A stretch of DNA of 64,000 bases from assembly GCA_036383515.1 (NCBI GenBank), contig DASVOE010000077.1:1-64000 (forward strand), written 5' to 3'. Within the stretch, counting starts at the first letter, position 1; each line of letters begins with the position of its first letter. Positions 61,852 through 64,000 of the stretch are shown here, piece after piece. The translations under genes were made by a program, and so were the position numbers. Under the pieces are notes generated by a model, which had not been told where the DNA came from, made no database searches, and saw only the letters and a list, made by a program, of their open reading frames with translations. This DNA is from CADEDV01 sp036383515. Its GTDB lineage: Bacteria > Bacteroidota > Bacteroidia > Chitinophagales > Chitinophagaceae.

Positions 61852-63887
61852 AACGCTTGTTGACGATACTGGTTACCGTTCATTGCTCACTATTTACTTT
61901 TAGCCAGGAATTACCCGCAAGTACAGAACAGCAGTTGGAAAATTTAACGGATGCGGATCAGGCAGAAACAGAGGACGATTCTTATTTGCAACAACTGGAT
62001 CGGTTTAGAAAGGATCCGGTTAATCTTAATACGGCCGATGCAAACGAACTAAAAGAGTTACGTATCCTCACCGATCTTCAAATTGAAAACCTGGTTATCT
62101 ATCGGAAATTATTTGGATTCTTTATCAGCTTGTATGAATTACAGGCTATTCCCTCCTGGGATGTGCCTACTATTCGAAAAATATTACCTTTCATTACCGT
62201 TTTAACCCCGGTTTCTTTCAAAGGGGAATTGAAGCAACGATTCAGTGGTGGCGAACATAATTTATTACTACGGCTATCACAGGTGTTGGAAAAATCGAAA
62301 GGATATAATGCTTCCGGTTCGGGCACTAAGTATGCAGGAAGTCCACAGCGTATTTTTTTCAGATACCGATATACATTTAAAAATTTATTGCAATTCGGTT
62401 TACTAGGTGATAAAGATGCCGGCGAACAATTTTTAAATGGAAAACAGCAGAAGGGATTTGATTTTTATTCTTTCCATTTTTTTGCCAGGAAGATCGGTAT
62501 CATTCAATCGCTGGCCATTGGAGATTTTACCGTGAACATGGGACAGGGACTTATTCAATGGCAAAGCCTGGCGTTTAAAAAAAGTGGGGATATAACGGGA
62601 GTGAAGCGACAGTCAACTGTATTAAAACCTTACAATTCTGCCGGTGAATTTTATTTTCATAGAGGTGTTGGCATAACTATTAAAAAAGGGAAAATTGAAA
62701 GTACCGTGTTTGCGTCGGTAAGAAAATTGAGTGCAAATTTTGTTGCCGATACAATCAATAACGAAGATTATATTTCTTCCTTTCTTAATTCAGGGTATCA
62801 TCGCACTGATAACGAGAATAAGGACCGGAATAATCTTACGCAAACAAGTTTTGGCGGCAATATCATTTACCGGGGAAACAGGTGGCAGGTAGGTATCAAC
62901 GGAGTCTATTATCGCTTTTCTTTACCGGTTCAAAAAAGAGAAGAGCCCTATAATTTATATGCCATTAGTGGAAGCAGTTGGTATAATATGAGTGTGGATT
63001 ATAGCTACACATATAAGAACCTTCATTTCTTTGGCGAAGCAGCAGCAGATAAAAATCAGCATACAGCATTTATCAATGGATTATTGATAAGTGTTGATCC
63101 GGCAGTGGATATATCTTTAGTGCAACGAACTATTGCCAAAGAATACCAGGCAGTATATGGCAATGCATTTACGGAAAATACTTATCCCACTAACGAAACA
63201 GGATTATATACCGGTATCTCCATCCGCCCTGCTAGTGGGTGGCGACTGGATGGGTATGCAGATGTTTTTAAGTTTCCCTGGTTAAAATATTTGGTAGATG
63301 CGCCGAGCAGGGGGTCCGATTTTTTAGCACAGCTTACATACATTCCCAATAAACAGGTAGAAGTTTATACAAGATTCCGGAATGAGACTAAGGAATCCAA
63401 TCAACCAGATAATACTTCTGTGACAAATTATATTGTTCGCATACCACGGCAAAGCTGGCGTACACAGGTAAATTATAGAGTCAGTACGTACATCACACTG
63501 CGCAACAGGTTTGAATTATTATGGTATAATAATAAAGGTGTCAATAGTGAAAATGGGTTCCTCACTTACCAGGATATTATGTGTAAACCCCTATTAAAAC
63601 CCTGGAGCGGAGTATTTCGCCTGCAATATTTTGAAACAAGTGGATATAATTCGAGGATATATGCCTATGAGAACGATGTATTATATAGTTATTCCATACC
63701 GGCTTTTTTTGACAAAGGCATTCGCTACTACCTGATTTTCAATTATGATATCAGTAAAAAACTTTCTTTATGGTGCAGGTGGGCACAAACAATTTATAAG
63801 GATAAAGAAGCCTTAGGTTCTGGTCTTGATGAGATCCGTGGAAATAAAAAGACCGAATTAAAATTGCAGGCCAGGTACTCTTTTTAA
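61848..63887 (+). CDS. Helix-hairpin-helix plus predicted outer-membrane barrel protein
   Basis: A 679-residue exported protein (signal peptide 1-19, LFTFSQ) starting with GTG at 61848. Residues about 50-115 hold two ComEA-like helix-hairpin-helix motifs (PVNLNTADANELKELRILT; SLYELQAIPSWDVPTIRKIL). From about 125 to the C-terminus the sequence looks like a large barrel (GDFTVNMGQGLIQW, FFGEAAADKNQHTAF, final KTELKLQARYSF). ComEA-type modules bind DNA in the periplasm during uptake. Which side of the membrane this module faces, and whether it binds DNA, is not known. Confidence 0.72.
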   Translation: MKRLLTILVTVHCSLFTFSQELPASTEQQLENLTDADQAETEDDSYLQQLDRFRKDPVNLNTADANELKELRILTDLQIENLVIYRKLFGFFISLYELQAIPSWDVPTIRKILPFITVLTPVSFKGELKQRFSGGEHNLLLRLSQVLEKSKGYNASGSGTKYAGSPQRIFFRYRYTFKNLLQFGLLGDKDAGEQFLNGKQQKGFDFYSFHFFARKIGIIQSLAIGDFTVNMGQGLIQWQSLAFKKSGDITGVKRQSTVLKPYNSAGEFYFHRGVGITIKKGKIESTVFASVRKLSANFVADTINNEDYISSFLNSGYHRTDNENKDRNNLTQTSFGGNIIYRGNRWQVGINGVYYRFSLPVQKREEPYNLYAISGSSWYNMSVDYSYTYKNLHFFGEAAADKNQHTAFINGLLISVDPAVDISLVQRTIAKEYQAVYGNAFTENTYPTNETGLYTGISIRPASGWRLDGYADVFKFPWLKYLVDAPSRGSDFLAQLTYIPNKQVEVYTRFRNETKESNQPDNTSVTNYIVRIPRQSWRTQVNYRVSTYITLRNRFELLWYNNKGVNSENGFLTYQDIMCKPLLKPWSGVFRLQYFETSGYNSRIYAYENDVLYSYSIPAFFDKGIRYYLIFNYDISKKLSLWCRWAQTIYKDKEALGSGLDEIRGNKKTELKLQARYSF

Positions 63888-63944
63888 TATTCCATCAGCG
63901 ATTTTTATATTTAAGAAAAAGTTATTTTTTTCATGCAGCAACTC

Positions 63945-63952
63945 TATATTTG
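63945..63952 (+). promoter_or_regulatory. -7 element for a gene beyond the right edge
   Basis: TATATTTG fits TAnnTTTG and is followed by GCGC, a frequent continuation. The -33 region is T-rich but lacks TTTG. The gene it would serve starts outside the window; nothing more can be read in the last 50 bases. Confidence 0.45.
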
Positions 63953-64000
63953 CGCTTGTCATTACAACAAGTTCAAACTAACGCTGGTACCACTCTGCCA

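Noticed and set aside
63888..64000. Possible RNA gene at the right edge
   Set aside because: A promoter element is visible, but no tRNA, tmRNA or rRNA signature can be read in the remaining bases.

Overview
This window is a stretch of a Bacteroidota chromosome, most likely a Chitinophagaceae-type member (the family is inferred; I cannot place it further). The phylum call rests on several independent signs: Bacteroidota promoters (TTTG about 20 bp upstream of TAnnTTTG), absence of obvious Shine-Dalgarno sites, type IX secretion (T9SS) parts and cargo (SprA, a PorD-family protein, a PorE-like protein, and type A and type B sorting domains), the futalosine route to menaquinone, and phylum-typical families such as DUF4835, DUF4296 and DUF4105. 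It looks like core chromosome. I see no phage, transposase, CRISPR array, rRNA or tRNA.

Layout. 1-8.5 kb, minus strand: the start of rpsF, a giant secreted nuclease-like T9SS cargo, recJ and a polyprenyl diphosphate synthase. 8.7-15.8 kb, plus strand: an abundant OmpA-like protein, bamD-rpoZ, coaBC-porD-DUF4296, and a two-subunit CoA transferase. 15.8-22 kb is a signalling island: a minus-strand trio (seven-helix membrane protein, histidine kinase, response regulator), two more response regulators and a methyltransferase on the plus strand, and two diverged copies of an inverted-repeat-bounded noncoding element, one upstream of each plus-strand regulator. 22-32 kb holds enzymes: class IV aminotransferase, photolyase, mqnB-mqnD, two animal-type 6-pyruvoyl-tetrahydropterin synthases with GTP cyclohydrolase I, fabD, an acetyltransferase, a Cys/Met-type PLP enzyme and DinB. 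32-36 kb: a PAS-LuxR regulator, a structured intergenic region and a vanadium haloperoxidase-like lipoprotein. 36-44 kb: fabH, ruvA and the 2390-residue translocon gene sprA. 44-58 kb: an SDR, two type B T9SS cargos, an alpha/beta hydrolase carrying an in-frame palindromic repeat, a DUF4105 protein, TonB, guaB, dprA and a PorE-like OmpA protein. 58-61 kb: a satD-like/membrane protein/queE operon behind a triple palindromic operator, then folD. 61-64 kb: two outer-membrane beta-barrel candidates, one with an N-terminal ComEA-like helix-hairpin-helix region.

The best candidates for something undescribed are (1) the SatD-like operon, whose promoter is covered by three TTTTTCA-N7-TGAAAAA palindromes at an exact 28-bp period; (2) the duplicated inverted-repeat element beside paralogous response regulators; (3) the helix-hairpin-helix plus barrel protein at the right edge; and (4) promoters whose -7 element ends only 2-5 nt before the start codon, which predicts leaderless mRNAs. 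Start codons were moved from the longest reading frame where a signal peptide, lipobox, family N-terminus or promoter position argued for a shorter form.
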